DNA of 64,000 nt from Oceanospirillaceae bacterium. GTDB lineage: Bacteria; Pseudomonadota; Gammaproteobacteria; Pseudomonadales; Balneatricaceae. The notes below the pieces were generated by a model. It saw nothing but the letters and a program-made list of their open reading frames with translations. It ran no database searches and was not told where the DNA came from. The DNA lies in NCBI GenBank assembly GCA_002686055.1, contig NYZU01000022.1, forward strand, positions 1 to 64,000, written 5' to 3'. Shown here in pieces: positions 54,182 to 64,000 of the stretch. A program made the translations under genes and the position numbers. Every line of letters starts with the position of its first letter. The first letter of the stretch is position 1.

Positions 54182-55033
54182 ATGAAGCAATATCTCGATT
54201 TATGTCAGCGCATTATTGATGAAGGTGTTTGGATTGACAATGAACGCACTGGCAAGCGCTGTTTAACAGTAATCAATGCTGATTTAACCTATAATGTTGG
54301 GGCGGCTGAATTTCCTCTGGTAACAACGCGAAAAAGTTATTACAAGTCAGCTATTGCTGAGTTATTGGGTTATATCCGTGGCTATGATAATGCCGCTGAC
54401 TTCCGCCGTCTGGGTACCAAGACCTGGGATGCTAATGCCAATCTAAATGAAGCTTGGCTTAATAATCCTTACCGTAAAGGTGAAGATGATTGTGGCTTTA
54501 TTTATGGCAAAGTAGGGCGCAATTTCCCCAAGCCAGATGGTGGCAGCCTGGATTTACTGCGCAAAATTTATGACGACTTAAAAGCCGGTCGTGATGATCG
54601 GGGTGAGATATATACCTTTTACCATCCGGGTGCTTTTCATATGGGTTGTCTGCGCCCATGTATGTATAGTCATCACTTTTCTTTATTAGGGGATACTCTC
54701 TATTTAAATAGTACGCAACGCAGTTGTGATGTGCCCTTGGGATTAAATTTTAATATGGTGCAGGTGTATTTTTTCCTTGCCATCATGGCTCAAATTACTG
54801 GTCATAAAGCAGGTCTTGCCTATCATAAGATAGTCAACGCTCATATCTATGAAGATCAATTGGCGTTAATGCGTGATGTGCAATTAAAGCGCGAGCCTTT
54901 TGCTCCACCGACATTAAATATCAATCCGGATATTAAAACCTTAGAAGATTTAGAAACTTGGGTAACTGTGGATGATTTTGAGGTGGTCGGCTATGAAAGT
55001 CACCCACCTATTGCTTACCAGTTTTCAGTGTAA
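54182..55033 (+). CDS. thyA: Thymidylate synthase, long Vibrio-like type
   Basis: It methylates dUMP to dTMP using methylene-tetrahydrofolate. From ATG 54182 (GGAAGA upstream) the product has 283 residues, against 264 in E. coli. Cys160 ([10 protein letters not shown]) is the nucleophile. Around it, the usual PCH is PCM, the paired Arg-Arg of the phosphate site is Arg140-Gly141, and the WN motif is [22 protein letters not shown] is conserved. From memory Vibrio cholerae ThyA has this same form, so it is a divergent active subfamily rather than a decayed gene. Confidence 0.94.
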   Translation: MKQYLDLCQRIIDEGVWIDNERTGKRCLTVINADLTYNVGAAEFPLVTTRKSYYKSAIAELLGYIRGYDNAADFRRLGTKTWDANANLNEAWLNNPYRKGEDDCGFIYGKVGRNFPKPDGGSLDLLRKIYDDLKAGRDDRGEIYTFYHPGAFHMGCLRPCMYSHHFSLLGDTLYLNSTQRSCDVPLGLNFNMVQVYFFLAIMAQITGHKAGLAYHKIVNAHIYEDQLALMRDVQLKREPFAPPTLNINPDIKTLEDLETWVTVDDFEVVGYESHPPIAYQFSV

Positions 55034-55046
55034 ATATCTAAACCAA

Positions 55047-55079
55047 ATGCTTAGGCAGAGCTTGCCCCTGCCTAAGCAT
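55047..55079. terminator. Perfect hairpin between convergent thyA and ilvD
   Basis: ATGCTTAGGCAG (55047-55058) pairs with CTGCCTAAGCAT (55068-55079), 12 bp perfect, loop of 9. No T-run on either strand, so it may work as a 3'-end stabiliser or as a Rho-linked or bidirectional end. Confidence 0.55.
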
Positions 55080-55087
55080 AAAGGATA

Positions 55088-56932
55088 CTAGTCCAGCTTA
55101 GAAATATCCCGAACTGCCCCTTTATCGGCACTGGTGGCCATCTTGCCATAGGCTTTTAGAGCACTAGTGACTTTGCGTGGACGCTCAGCGGCTGGTTGCC
55201 AAGCGTTTTTGCCCTTCGCTTCCATAGCGGCACGTCGAGCAGCCAGCTCATCATCACTTACCATAACATCAATACTGCGATTGGGGATATCAATGCGGAT
55301 CATATCGCCTGCTTCAATCAGAGCGATATTGCCACCACCAGCCGCTTCTGGGGATACATGACCAATCGACAAACCAGATGTGCCACCAGAGAAGCGGCCA
55401 TCGGTTAATAATGCACAGACTTTACCTAAACCCTTGGATTTTAGGTAACTGGTGGGGTAAAGCATTTCTTGCATACCAGGGCCACCACTTGGTCCTTCGT
55501 AGCGGATTACCACTACATCACCGGCTTTTACCTTATCGCCTAGGATATCAGCCACGGCATCATCTTGGCTTTCACAGATATGGGCAGGGCCTTCAAATAC
55601 CCAGATACTTTCGTCAACGCCAGAGGTTTTAACAACGCAACCGTCTGCGGCCAGATTACCTTTTAGGACAGCTAAACCACCTTCCGTAGAATAGGCATTT
55701 TCTAGACTACGGATACAACCGTCGGCGCGATCATCATCTAAGGTTGGCCAGCGAGTGGCCTGACTAAAGGCTGTTTGGGTAGGAATACCGGCAGGGCCAG
55801 CTTGATAAAATTGCGCAACATCAGCGTCTTTGCTATTCACAATATCCCATTTATCCAAAGCTTCCCCCATGGATGGGCTATGCACAGTGGGCTGATCCGT
55901 ATGCAGTAAGCCAGCCCGGTTCAGTTCACCAAGAATACCCATTACGCCACCAGCCCGATGGACATCTTCCATATGATACTTAGGGGTATTGGGGGCCACT
56001 TTACATAGTTGAGGTACGCGTCGAGATAGAGCATCAATATTGCTCATATCAAAGTCTATTTCACCTTCTTGGGCGGCAGCCAACAGGTGCAGAATAGTAT
56101 TGGTAGAGCCACCCATAGCGATATCCAGACTCATGGCGTTTTCAAAAGCGTTAAAGTTGGCAATATTGCGTGGTAGTAGGCTGGTTTCATCGTTTTCATA
56201 ATAACGCTTGGTAATATCAACGATCATGCGACCAGCATTGAGGAATAGCTGTTCGCGATCAGCATGAGTGGCTAGCAAGGAGCCATTACCTGGTAAAGAT
56301 AGTCCCAAAGCTTCCGTTAAGCAGTTCATTGAATTGGCAGTAAACATACCTGAACAAGAGCCACAGGTTGGGCAGGCGGAGCGTTCATACTCTTCAACTT
56401 TTTCATCGTCGGCATTGGGGTCAGCCGCGATTACCATGGCGTCAACCAGATCAAGTTTGTTCTCACTGAGTTTGGTTTTACCCGCTTCCATCGGGCCACC
56501 AGAGACAAAGATACAAGGAATATTAAGACGCATAGCAGCATTTAGCATGCCCGGGGTGATCTTGTCACAGTTAGAGATACACACCATGGCATCAGCACAA
56601 TGGGCATTAACCATATATTCTACCGAGTCGGAAATAATATCCCTAGAGGGCAAGGAATAGAGCATGCCATCGTGACCCATGGCAATACCATCATCAACGG
56701 CTATAGTATTAAATTCTTTTGCCACACCACCAGCACGTTCGATTTCCCGCGCTACCAATTGTCCCAAATCTTTTAAATGCACATGGCCAGGTACAAATTG
56801 GGTAAAGGAATTACAGACAGCAATAATAGGCTTTTTAAAGTCTTCGTCTTGCATGCCAGTGGCGCGCCATAAGGCACGAGCACCGGCCATATTGCGGCCT
56901 GAAGTGGAAGTTTTAGAACGATATTGAGGCAT
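55088..56932 (-). CDS. ilvD: Dihydroxy-acid dehydratase
   Basis: Iron-sulfur enzyme of valine, leucine and isoleucine synthesis. The 614 residues match the E. coli length class. Cluster-related Cys motifs [25 protein letters not shown] and [17 protein letters not shown] are present, as are [19 protein letters not shown] and [11 protein letters not shown] near the C-terminus. It lies 40 bases downstream of argA on the same strand, possibly co-transcribed. IlvA, another isoleucine enzyme, is elsewhere in the window. Confidence 0.97.
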   Translation of the reverse strand: MPQYRSKTSTSGRNMAGARALWRATGMQDEDFKKPIIAVCNSFTQFVPGHVHLKDLGQLVAREIERAGGVAKEFNTIAVDDGIAMGHDGMLYSLPSRDIISDSVEYMVNAHCADAMVCISNCDKITPGMLNAAMRLNIPCIFVSGGPMEAGKTKLSENKLDLVDAMVIAADPNADDEKVEEYERSACPTCGSCSGMFTANSMNCLTEALGLSLPGNGSLLATHADREQLFLNAGRMIVDITKRYYENDETSLLPRNIANFNAFENAMSLDIAMGGSTNTILHLLAAAQEGEIDFDMSNIDALSRRVPQLCKVAPNTPKYHMEDVHRAGGVMGILGELNRAGLLHTDQPTVHSPSMGEALDKWDIVNSKDADVAQFYQAGPAGIPTQTAFSQATRWPTLDDDRADGCIRSLENAYSTEGGLAVLKGNLAADGCVVKTSGVDESIWVFEGPAHICESQDDAVADILGDKVKAGDVVVIRYEGPSGGPGMQEMLYPTSYLKSKGLGKVCALLTDGRFSGGTSGLSIGHVSPEAAGGGNIALIEAGDMIRIDIPNRSIDVMVSDDELAARRAAMEAKGKNAWQPAAERPRKVTSALKAYGKMATSADKGAVRDISKLD

Positions 56933-56972
56933 AATCTTAGTCTGCTTTATGTTAATTGAGGGCGCGAACGTC

Positions 56973-58295
56973 TTAGCGTAGGGCCTTAGTAAATACTTTT
57001 GAGTTACGTTGGTAATTATATAACTGCTGCTTTTCAGCAGGTAATGCTTTTAGTGTTGAGGGTGCAAACCCATTTTCTACAAACCAGTGGGCAGCCGCAG
57101 TGGTGAGGACAAAAATTTGGTCTAAGCCTAAACGCTCAGCTTGTTCCTCAATATGCTGTAGTAAAGCCGCACCCCTGTCAGCACCACGATAAGCACTATT
57201 GATGGCTACACAAGCTAATTCTGCCTGGCGTTCCTCCGCAAATGGGTAAAGGGCAGCACAGCCAACAATAGCACCATCAAGTTCGATAACACTAAAGTAA
57301 TGAATTTCGGCTTCGAGCAATTCCCTTGAGCGGCGAACCAATAAACCATCTTGTTCCATGGGCCGGATCAATTCGAGAATGCCGCCAGCATCATCAATGG
57401 TAGCCGTACGAATTTTCTCGTAACTTTCTTTGACCAACATAGTACCAGAGCCATCACGGCTAAATAGTTCAGTTAATAGGGCACCATTGACTTGATAGCT
57501 AAGAAGATGGCCGCGTTTTACCCCAGCTTCACAAGCTTGACTGAGCACTTCCAAGTATACCGAAAGTTCCGTTGCTTGCTGTGTTTGATGTTGTTGCACC
57601 AGACGCTGGGCGGCTTTGGTTAACAGCTCAGTTACTCGTTCGCCGCGGGAGTTAGTGATCCCACTTTCAGCTCCCAACATAATCAATTTATCGGCCTTCA
57701 GACTGGTAGCAACTTGTCCAGCAACTTGCTCAGCTGCAAGGTTAAAGCCTTCACCCGTTGGGGAGTAACCTAAACAGGAAATAAGCACCAAACTATTTAG
57801 TTCTAATTGTGCCCGAATAGCCTTGGCATCAACCCGACGCACAGTGCCATTGTGGGCGTAGTCGATGCCATTATGGATGCCAATAGGCTGGGCAATAATA
57901 AAGTTGCCACGCACCGTGCGAATCCTTGAGCCTTGCATAGGTGAATTGGCTAAACCCATAGAAAATAGGGCTTCCAATTTAGCATTCTGCTGACCAACAA
58001 CGGCGCTTACCAATGACATTTCTTCAGCGGAGGTAATGGTCTCGCCCTGCTGGCCACCATTGGTCAAACCGGCATTTTTTCTAGCCGCAGCGATTTGTGG
58101 TCGACTACCATGCACTAATACTAGCTTTACTCCTAGACTACTTAACAGATTAATATCATGGACTAGGTGCTTAAAGTTATCGTGATCTACTGCTTCACCA
58201 GATACGTAAACCACAAAGGTACGTCCACGGTGCGCATTGATATAGGGCGCAGAGTGGCGGAACCAGTTAACATAATCCTGGTCGGGTTGTTGCAC
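56973..58295 (-). CDS. argA: Amino-acid N-acetyltransferase (N-acetylglutamate synthase)
   Basis: First step of arginine synthesis: acetyl-CoA plus glutamate. The 440 residues comprise an amino-acid-kinase-like domain (about 25-270, with [11 protein letters not shown]) that binds arginine for feedback, and a C-terminal GNAT acetyltransferase (about 290-440, with [21 protein letters not shown]). Length equals E. coli (443). An ARG box was not recognised upstream. Carbamoyl phosphate for the same pathway comes from carAB in this window. Confidence 0.96.
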   Translation of the reverse strand: MQQPDQDYVNWFRHSAPYINAHRGRTFVVYVSGEAVDHDNFKHLVHDINLLSSLGVKLVLVHGSRPQIAAARKNAGLTNGGQQGETITSAEEMSLVSAVVGQQNAKLEALFSMGLANSPMQGSRIRTVRGNFIIAQPIGIHNGIDYAHNGTVRRVDAKAIRAQLELNSLVLISCLGYSPTGEGFNLAAEQVAGQVATSLKADKLIMLGAESGITNSRGERVTELLTKAAQRLVQQHQTQQATELSVYLEVLSQACEAGVKRGHLLSYQVNGALLTELFSRDGSGTMLVKESYEKIRTATIDDAGGILELIRPMEQDGLLVRRSRELLEAEIHYFSVIELDGAIVGCAALYPFAEERQAELACVAINSAYRGADRGAALLQHIEEQAERLGLDQIFVLTTAAAHWFVENGFAPSTLKALPAEKQQLYNYQRNSKVFTKALR

Positions 58296-58598
58296 GATAT
58301 TGCCTTTTTGATAGTTCGGGTTTTATTGGGTCTGATTTTAACCGCAAACGTTAGTATTGGAAACCCAAAACAACTTAGGGACTGGTGATGGCTAGATAAT
58401 TCGGGTTTTATAAACCTCCAAAACTAATTGTGTGGGCAATTCTCTATTTGGATTGCATCTTGGAAACAGTCAATATTGCTGATTTGGTTTTTTTATTGAT
58501 TAAATATGGCTATAGTCTTTGCATACCGTTTAGGCAAATTGGCCTGTTAGTTAATTGAAAATATTCTTGGCTCTTTGTTCATTTTTGTAGGATTAATA
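58296..58598. other. Divergent argA-glnE intergenic region with direct repeat
   Basis: About 303 bases without a gene. A 16-bp direct repeat, ATA(G/A)TTCGGGTTTTAT, occurs at 58311-58326 and 58396-58411, the copies differing at one base and lying 85 bp apart. The rest is A/T-rich with several weak -10-like elements but no promoter I would defend. The glnE ribosome-binding site (TAGGA) is at the right end. Confidence 0.5.
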
Positions 58599-61520
58599 AT
58601 GGTCGTTCCCCAAGTACAAGTACCCGCTCTACTCAATACTGAGGAACAACAAATGTGGGCCCGTCTAACTGATGTTGTGGGGCAATCTGACCAGCAACAC
58701 TGGCAAGCCTGTTTGCCTTCTACAGAAGCCATTAAAAAGGTCATGTTGGCGAGCCCTTGGTGTCTGCAAAACTGGTTAGTCGAACCACAACTGCTAAATC
58801 CACAATGGTTTGCGCAAGCATATGATAAAGCCGGTATGCATCAGGAGCTGGCAGAGGCTATGGCGGAGATTAACCATGAGGAGCAGTTGGCCAAGGCCTT
58901 AAGAGTATTTCGCCGCCGTCATCAACTGCGTTTGATATGGCGTAATACCTTGCGCTTATGTACTAGTGCTGAGTTGACTCAAGAAGTCAGCAATATGGCG
59001 GATATCTGTATTGAGTTGGCTCTGCAATGGCTCTATGACCAAGCCGTAGCTAATTGGGGCCAACCTCAAGATGCACAGGGTAAGCCACAGCATATGGTGG
59101 TGCTAGGGATGGGTAAGCAAGGTGGTAGAGAGCTTAATCTGTCTTCTGATATTGATTTGATATTTGCTTTTCCTCAGCCAGGCGAAACCCACGGTGGTAA
59201 AAAAAGTTTGGCTAACCAACAATTTTTTATTCGCCTTGGCCAACGCTTAATTCAGGCCTTGGATCAAACCACCGTCGATGGTTTTGTGTTTCGAGTTGAT
59301 ATGCGTTTACGACCCTATGGCGAAAGTGGTGCTTTAGCGTTGCACTTTGCTGCAATGGAGCGCTATTACGAGGAGCAGGGGCGAGAGTGGGAGCGTTATG
59401 CCTTAATTAAGGCTCGAGTCGTTGCTGGTGATAAGCAGGCGGGAGCTGAACTACTGAAGACTTTGCGGCCCTTTGTTTACCGCCGCTATCTCGACTATAG
59501 CGCTATTGAGTCTTTACGCAGTTTAAAGCAAATGATTGCTGTGGAGGTGCGACGTCGTGGCTTGGATAACAATATTAAGTTAGGCAGTGGGGGTATCCGA
59601 GAAGTTGAATTTATTGCCCAGGCATTACAGTTAATTCGAGGCGGTCGCGATCAGCGCCTACAGACCCCAAGCTTAATGGCGGTTATCGACTTCTTACCAG
59701 AGCTGGCTGGCTGGCAAAATGACGAAGCGCAGACTTTACATGAGGCTTACTGGTTTTTGCGTGATGTTGAACATGCTCTGCAAGGGGTCCATGATAAACA
59801 AACCCAAGAATTGCCGACTGATGATATTGGTCAAGCGCGGTTAGCTTATGCTATGGATTTTGCTGATTGGAACAGTTTAGAAGAACAAATCGAACAGCAC
59901 CGTGACTTTATTCGTGAGCAATTTGCTTTGGTGGTTGCCACTCCCCATGAAGAATTGGTTGATGACAGTGAAGTATCTGCCATTCAAGTTTTATGTGGTG
60001 AGCTAGAATTGATCGACAGTGCCTCTCATGATGCTGTGCCCAAGCAAGCATGGCAGCAACTATTATCCACATCTGGTTTTGGCGACTCAGGTACGGCACT
60101 TCAGCATTTACTTGGTCTATATCAAAGTCATTCCGCTCGCAGTATGCAAACGGTAGGTAAGGAACGCTTAAGGCAAATATTGCCAAGCTTGTTATTCTTA
60201 TGTAGCCAGCAAGCTGAGCCAGCGCAAACCTTGGCACGGGTGTTAATGTTGATTGAAGCCGTATTAAGGCGCTCAGTGTATTTGGTTTTGCTGCAAGAAA
60301 ACCCTTCAACTTTACGTTTGGTGGTAGATTTATGTGCTGCTAGCCCTTGGTTTGCAGAATTCTTGGCTTATCAGCCATCGCTCTTAGATGAATTATTGGA
60401 TGCCAATACGTTATTTTCGGTGCCCAATCAGGCCCAGTTATCTGGTGAGCTACAGGAACGTTTATTACGCGTACCTGAAGATAATATTGAACAAACCATG
60501 GAAGTCCTACGCCATTTTAAACAAGCTTGTTTATTACGTGTGGCGGCGCAAGAGGTGACGGGTAAACTACCTTTGATGCGTGTTAGTGACCAGTTAACCT
60601 TTACTGCTGAGGCAGTGTTGCAACATGTGTTGCGCTTGGCTTGGCGAGCCCTTGCACAGCGCCATGGCGAGCCTTGCGATGGGCTGGAGCCTTGTGCTGA
60701 ATTTATTATTGTTGGTTATGGCAAGGTGGGTGGTTGGGAGCTCAGTTATGGGTCTGATTTGGATTTGGTGTTTATTTATGACGCGCCCTTTGATGGTATG
60801 ACCAATGGTGAAAAAAGCATTCCAAATAGTGTATTTTTTACTCGTTTAGGTCAGCGCATTATCAGTTACCTAAGCACCATTACTGCCGCAGGGCAGTTAT
60901 ATGAAGTCGATATGCGCCTGCGTCCTGATGGCGCCAAAGGTTTATTAGTAACCACCATATCAGCCTTCGAGAAATATCAGCAACAGCAAGCATGGACATG
61001 GGAACACCAGGCCTTGGTACGGGCGCGGCCTATTGCTGGCAGTCAAACTTTGGCTGGCCGATTTAATCAAGTCCGACGCAAGATACTAGCGCAGCCACGA
61101 GATATGGCTACACTGCGTCAAGATGTCGTTACCATGCGGGAAAAGATGCGTGCTAGTTTGGCCACTAAACCGAGTCAACAGGCCCAGCAATCCTTCAATA
61201 TTAAGCAGGATCAAGGTGGTCTAGTAGATATCGAGTTTATGGTGCAATTTGCCGTCTTGGCCTATGCCGCTCAAGCCCAATCCTTATTGACTTATACGGA
61301 TAATGTGCGGATTTTGGATGCTCTGCGTGAGGCAGATTTAATGTCTGTAGAGGCGACAAATATATTAGCGGATTGTTATCGCCAGATGCGCTCAATGGAG
61401 CATCGTCAAGCCCTACAAAATCAAGCTGGCAAAGTAGTTACCCATAAACTGCAAGATGAGCGCCAACAGGTGCAGGCTATTTGGCAAACATTGATGCTGG
61501 ACTCAGCAGCCCTGCCGTAA
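58599..61520 (+). CDS. glnE: Glutamine synthetase adenylyltransferase/adenylyl-removase
   Basis: Bifunctional enzyme that attaches and removes AMP on glutamine synthetase according to PII state. The 973 residues hold two nucleotidyltransferase domains with G-G-x-E-x-x-x-x-S-D-x-D motifs: GGRELNLSSDIDLIFAF (N-terminal, removase) and GGWELSYGSDLDLVFIYD (C-terminal, transferase), each followed by a PII-uridylyl-transferase-like domain. The ATG at 58599 has TAGGA in front; the in-frame TTG at 58575 is rejected. Confidence 0.97.
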   Translation: MVVPQVQVPALLNTEEQQMWARLTDVVGQSDQQHWQACLPSTEAIKKVMLASPWCLQNWLVEPQLLNPQWFAQAYDKAGMHQELAEAMAEINHEEQLAKALRVFRRRHQLRLIWRNTLRLCTSAELTQEVSNMADICIELALQWLYDQAVANWGQPQDAQGKPQHMVVLGMGKQGGRELNLSSDIDLIFAFPQPGETHGGKKSLANQQFFIRLGQRLIQALDQTTVDGFVFRVDMRLRPYGESGALALHFAAMERYYEEQGREWERYALIKARVVAGDKQAGAELLKTLRPFVYRRYLDYSAIESLRSLKQMIAVEVRRRGLDNNIKLGSGGIREVEFIAQALQLIRGGRDQRLQTPSLMAVIDFLPELAGWQNDEAQTLHEAYWFLRDVEHALQGVHDKQTQELPTDDIGQARLAYAMDFADWNSLEEQIEQHRDFIREQFALVVATPHEELVDDSEVSAIQVLCGELELIDSASHDAVPKQAWQQLLSTSGFGDSGTALQHLLGLYQSHSARSMQTVGKERLRQILPSLLFLCSQQAEPAQTLARVLMLIEAVLRRSVYLVLLQENPSTLRLVVDLCAASPWFAEFLAYQPSLLDELLDANTLFSVPNQAQLSGELQERLLRVPEDNIEQTMEVLRHFKQACLLRVAAQEVTGKLPLMRVSDQLTFTAEAVLQHVLRLAWRALAQRHGEPCDGLEPCAEFIIVGYGKVGGWELSYGSDLDLVFIYDAPFDGMTNGEKSIPNSVFFTRLGQRIISYLSTITAAGQLYEVDMRLRPDGAKGLLVTTISAFEKYQQQQAWTWEHQALVRARPIAGSQTLAGRFNQVRRKILAQPRDMATLRQDVVTMREKMRASLATKPSQQAQQSFNIKQDQGGLVDIEFMVQFAVLAYAAQAQSLLTYTDNVRILDALREADLMSVEATNILADCYRQMRSMEHRQALQNQAGKVVTHKLQDERQQVQAIWQTLMLDSAALP

Positions 61521-61550
61521 GATATATTATTGGGAATATTTAATATATCT
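61520..61550. terminator. Hairpin between convergent glnE and acyltransferase gene
   Basis: AGATATATT (61520-61528) pairs with AATATATCT (61542-61550), 9 bp, A/T-rich, loop of 13. It spans the last base of the glnE stop and the acyltransferase stop. Low stability and no T-run, so a weak terminator at most. Confidence 0.4.
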
Positions 61551-62466
61551 CTGGCGCACCCTGAGGGCGGGTTTTAAAACGTCGATGCAGCCATAGATAT
61601 TGTGCAGGGTAGTGCTTTATGGCTGCCTCAACATGGTTGTTGATAATCCTAGCGTCTTGGGTATCGTCACCAGTGGGTAATTCATCAAGTTCTATTAGCT
61701 GAAGATGATAGCCTTGTTGTTGCTGTTGCTGGTGGGAAAAGAAGAATACTCGGCATTGGGTGCTCTTCGCCAGACGACTTGCAATAGCTGTGGTTGCTGT
61801 TGGGATACCAAAAAAAGGCGCAAATACAGACCGCTCTGGACCTAAATCCTGATCTGGCGCTAGCCATATCGTTTGGCCGTCTTTTAATGTTTTTACCACC
61901 TGACGAATTTGATCTCGTTCAATGGCACCATTTAAACAATGGCTGCGGCCGCGCAAAATAAGGGCATCCAATAACGGATTTTTATGCCGCTGATAAGTGA
62001 CGCTAAACGGTTGGTGCTGATTAAGTAGAGCACACCCAAGGTCAGGGCTAGTAAAATGAGCACCTAATAACAGTACACCTTGCTCAGAATCACAGGCCTC
62101 TTGCAGGGCCTCTAAACCGTCAATTTGTATATGTTTATTAAACGGTTTTAGGGAACTCCACCAAGCATAGGCTGTCTCAATAACGCCTATACCGTTAGCA
62201 TAAAAAGTATCTAAGACTAGTTTATGTTGTTCCTGCTGATTGAGTTCGGGAAAGCAGGCGGCAATATTTTTTTCTGTAATGCCCCGACGACGCTTGGAGA
62301 GCTGGTACAATAGATAACCCAGAGCAGGGCCAAATTTTTTACCCACAGACCAAGGTAAAAAAGTAATTAGTCTAAGCAGCCCCATAGCTAACCAAATAGG
62401 CCAATACTTTATGCCAGTAAAGGCTGAGAGAGAAGCATTTTGGGGTGAGAATTTGGCGCTAGACAC
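61540..62466 (-). CDS. Lipid A late acyltransferase (LpxL/HtrB family)
   Basis: Inner-membrane enzyme of lipid A synthesis that adds a secondary acyl chain. The 308 residues have an N-terminal membrane anchor (about 21-40) and the HX4D catalytic motif at His137-Asp142 (HFTSPD), followed by SVTYQRHKNPLLD, an RG-containing segment and IWLAPDQDLGPERSVFAPFFG. LpxL and LpxM types cannot be separated from motifs. It is divergent from msbA, the exporter of its product. Confidence 0.93.
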   Translation of the reverse strand: MSSAKFSPQNASLSAFTGIKYWPIWLAMGLLRLITFLPWSVGKKFGPALGYLLYQLSKRRRGITEKNIAACFPELNQQEQHKLVLDTFYANGIGVIETAYAWWSSLKPFNKHIQIDGLEALQEACDSEQGVLLLGAHFTSPDLGCALLNQHQPFSVTYQRHKNPLLDALILRGRSHCLNGAIERDQIRQVVKTLKDGQTIWLAPDQDLGPERSVFAPFFGIPTATTAIASRLAKSTQCRVFFFSHQQQQQQGYHLQLIELDELPTGDDTQDARIINNHVEAAIKHYPAQYLWLHRRFKTRPQGAPEIY

Positions 62467-62569
62467 GAGATTATTATGAGCTCTGGCAAAGATGGGATCA
62501 GTTTACACTGCCAGTGAATTGGCGGCAACGGGCGGTAATATTTGAAAAGGCCCAGTAACAGGAAACAAT

Positions 62570-64000
62570 ATGGATTTAGATGCAGAGGTAACAGTTAAGC
62601 AATCGGCTTGGTCATCCTACAAGCGCTTGTTAAGCTATGTGGCCAGCTATTGGATGGTCTTTGTTGTGGCTATCCTTGGTTTTGCCCTGTTTGCTGCCTC
62701 GCAGGCTGCCTTTGTTGAACTCACTAAGCATATGGTTGAAAGTGTCGAGCAAAATAACCTTGATGCTCGGTATATTGTTCCAGTGCTAGTTATTCTGATT
62801 TTTTTGGCTCGAGGGGTAGGTTTTTTTCTTGGTAACTACGGTATTGCCTATGTGGCTAGACACGTAGTCCATGATTTGCGGGTGGCTATATTTGATAAGC
62901 TACTGGTGTTGCCTGCTGCATACTATCATCGTCACGCTTCAGGCACCTTGTTGTCCAAATTAACCTTTAATGTGGAACAAATTACCGGTGCTGCCACGGA
63001 TGCGTTAAAAATACTGGTGCGTGAAGGCCTGACAATTATTGGTTTATTCGCTTATCTACTCTATCTCAATTGGCAGTTAACCCTCGCCTTCTTGTTAGTT
63101 GGCCCTTTTATTGGCTTAGTGGTGAGCAAGGCCGCAAAACGCTTTCGTACGATTAGTGGTAATTTGCAAGATAGTATGGGCGATGTTACTGCTAGTGCTA
63201 GTGAAAACATCAAGGGCTATGATGTGGTGCGGATGTTTGGCGGCCAGACTAAAGAGCGCCAACGCTTTTTTAAGGCTAGCAATGGTAATCGCCAACAAGC
63301 TATGAAATTAGCTCTGGCTGAATCTATCTCTACTCCTGTGGTGCAGATGTTAGTAGCGGTAGCGATGGCATTGCTGATTTTTCTGGCCTTACAGCCGGAG
63401 ATTATTGCGGTTATGACGGCGGGTGAATTTATCGCCTTTATTATTGCAGCGGGTATGCTGACTAAACCCTTACGCAGCTTAACGGAAGTGAACTCTATTT
63501 TGCAGCAAGGCATCGCTGCTGCGCAGAGTATCTTTTCCTTACTTGATGAAACTCCCGAACCAGATGATTCGCAACAACAACTGGTACAACCTAAGGGCGA
63601 TATAACTTTCCAACAACTTGGTTTTGCCTATCAGGATAAGCCCATACTGGAAGATATTGAATTAACCCTACCAGCTGGCAAAGTGGTTGCCTTGGTTGGT
63701 CGCTCAGGTAGTGGTAAATCGACATTGGTCAATTTACTGTTACGTTTTTATGACCCTCAAAGCGGCCAAATTTGTATTGGCGGGCAGGATATTAGTCAAG
63801 TCAAGCGGGCTGATTTGCGCGCCCAAATTGCCTTGGTAAATCAGCAGGTGACCCTGTTTAATGGCACTATTGCTGAAAATATAGCTTACGGCGCTATGGC
63901 TGATGCACCTCTAGAAGCTATTGAGGCAGCAGCAAAAGCGGCGCGGGTGGATGAATTTACTGATCAAATGCCTGCCGGCTTGCAGACGCAAATTGGCGAG
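62570..64000 (+). CDS. msbA: Lipid A export ABC transporter MsbA, N-terminal part
   Basis: ATP-driven flippase of lipid A-core across the inner membrane. Only 477 codons are in the window; the gene runs off the right edge. It starts at ATG 62570 (AACAGGAAAC upstream). Several membrane helices (about 27-310) form the type I exporter domain, and the nucleotide-binding domain shows Walker A VGRSGSGKSTLVNLLL near residue 380 and the Q-loop (NQQVTLFNGTI). The signature LSGGQ and Walker B lie beyond the end. Confidence 0.93.
   Translation, partial: MDLDAEVTVKQSAWSSYKRLLSYVASYWMVFVVAILGFALFAASQAAFVELTKHMVESVEQNNLDARYIVPVLVILIFLARGVGFFLGNYGIAYVARHVVHDLRVAIFDKLLVLPAAYYHRHASGTLLSKLTFNVEQITGAATDALKILVREGLTIIGLFAYLLYLNWQLTLAFLLVGPFIGLVVSKAAKRFRTISGNLQDSMGDVTASASENIKGYDVVRMFGGQTKERQRFFKASNGNRQQAMKLALAESISTPVVQMLVAVAMALLIFLALQPEIIAVMTAGEFIAFIIAAGMLTKPLRSLTEVNSILQQGIAAAQSIFSLLDETPEPDDSQQQLVQPKGDITFQQLGFAYQDKPILEDIELTLPAGKVVALVGRSGSGKSTLVNLLLRFYDPQSGQICIGGQDISQVKRADLRAQIALVNQQVTLFNGTIAENIAYGAMADAPLEAIEAAAKAARVDEFTDQMPAGLQTQIGE

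Overview
The window is a gene-dense stretch of a gammaproteobacterial chromosome of moderate G+C content. Gene content and order follow the Pseudomonas/E. coli housekeeping pattern: dnaK-dnaJ-dapB ... carAB-greA; rlmE-ftsH-folP-glmM-tpiA-secG-tRNA-Leu-tRNA-fMet-rimP-nusA-infB-rbfA-truB-rpsO-pnp; zapA-6S RNA opposite ygfB-pepP-ubiH-ubiI; rppH-ptsP, lgt, thyA, folA, ilvD; argA, glnE, msbA. I infer a marine-type gammaproteobacterium near Pseudomonadales/Cellvibrionales; this is not proven by the sequence. I saw no insertion sequence, prophage, CRISPR array or integrase.

Layout. 0-2.5 kb: end of dnaK, dnaJ, dapB and a cold-shock gene. 2.5-7.1 kb: a small accessory block (SOUL haem-binding protein, an unknown secreted protein, a Tat-exported DUF1501 protein and its DUF1800 partner) lying between dapB and carA, which adjoin in Pseudomonas as I recall it. 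7.2-12.3 kb: carA-carB-greA behind a leader that looks pyrimidine-controlled. 12.4-28.4 kb: RNA maturation, FtsH, folate, cell-wall precursor and translation/RNA-decay genes, with two tRNAs. 28.5-32.3 kb: serA, rpiA, ilvA. 32.3-35.7 kb: a CpxA/CpxR-like two-component system, a possible divergent small RNA, 6S RNA, zapA and its coiled-coil partner. 35.7-41.5 kb: ygfB-pepP-ubiH-ubiI-rlmI. 41.5-44.5 kb: hemH and an SOS-controlled umuDC. 44.6-53.5 kb: M16 lipoprotein peptidase, HAD phosphatase, rppH-ptsP, NRDE protein, lgt, TSUP permease. 53.5-64 kb: folA/thyA (divergent), ilvD, argA, glnE, an LpxL-type acyltransferase and the first 477 codons of msbA.

Most novelty is in the non-coding DNA. An exact CpxR-type box (GTAAA-N5-GTAAA) lies between the CpxR-like gene and an oppositely oriented promoter-terminator unit with no convincing ORF, a candidate Cpx-controlled sRNA. 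The carA promoter has a GTTTGC initially transcribed sequence like the UTP-sensitive start of E. coli carAB, followed by a 14-bp terminator hairpin. The initiator tRNA has a U1-U72 mismatch instead of C1-A72. The leaders of rimP-nusA and pnp carry hairpins matching the known regulatory architecture of those operons. ThyA is the long, Vibrio-like 283-residue type rather than the usual 264-residue form. All identifications come from reading motifs; no database search was run.
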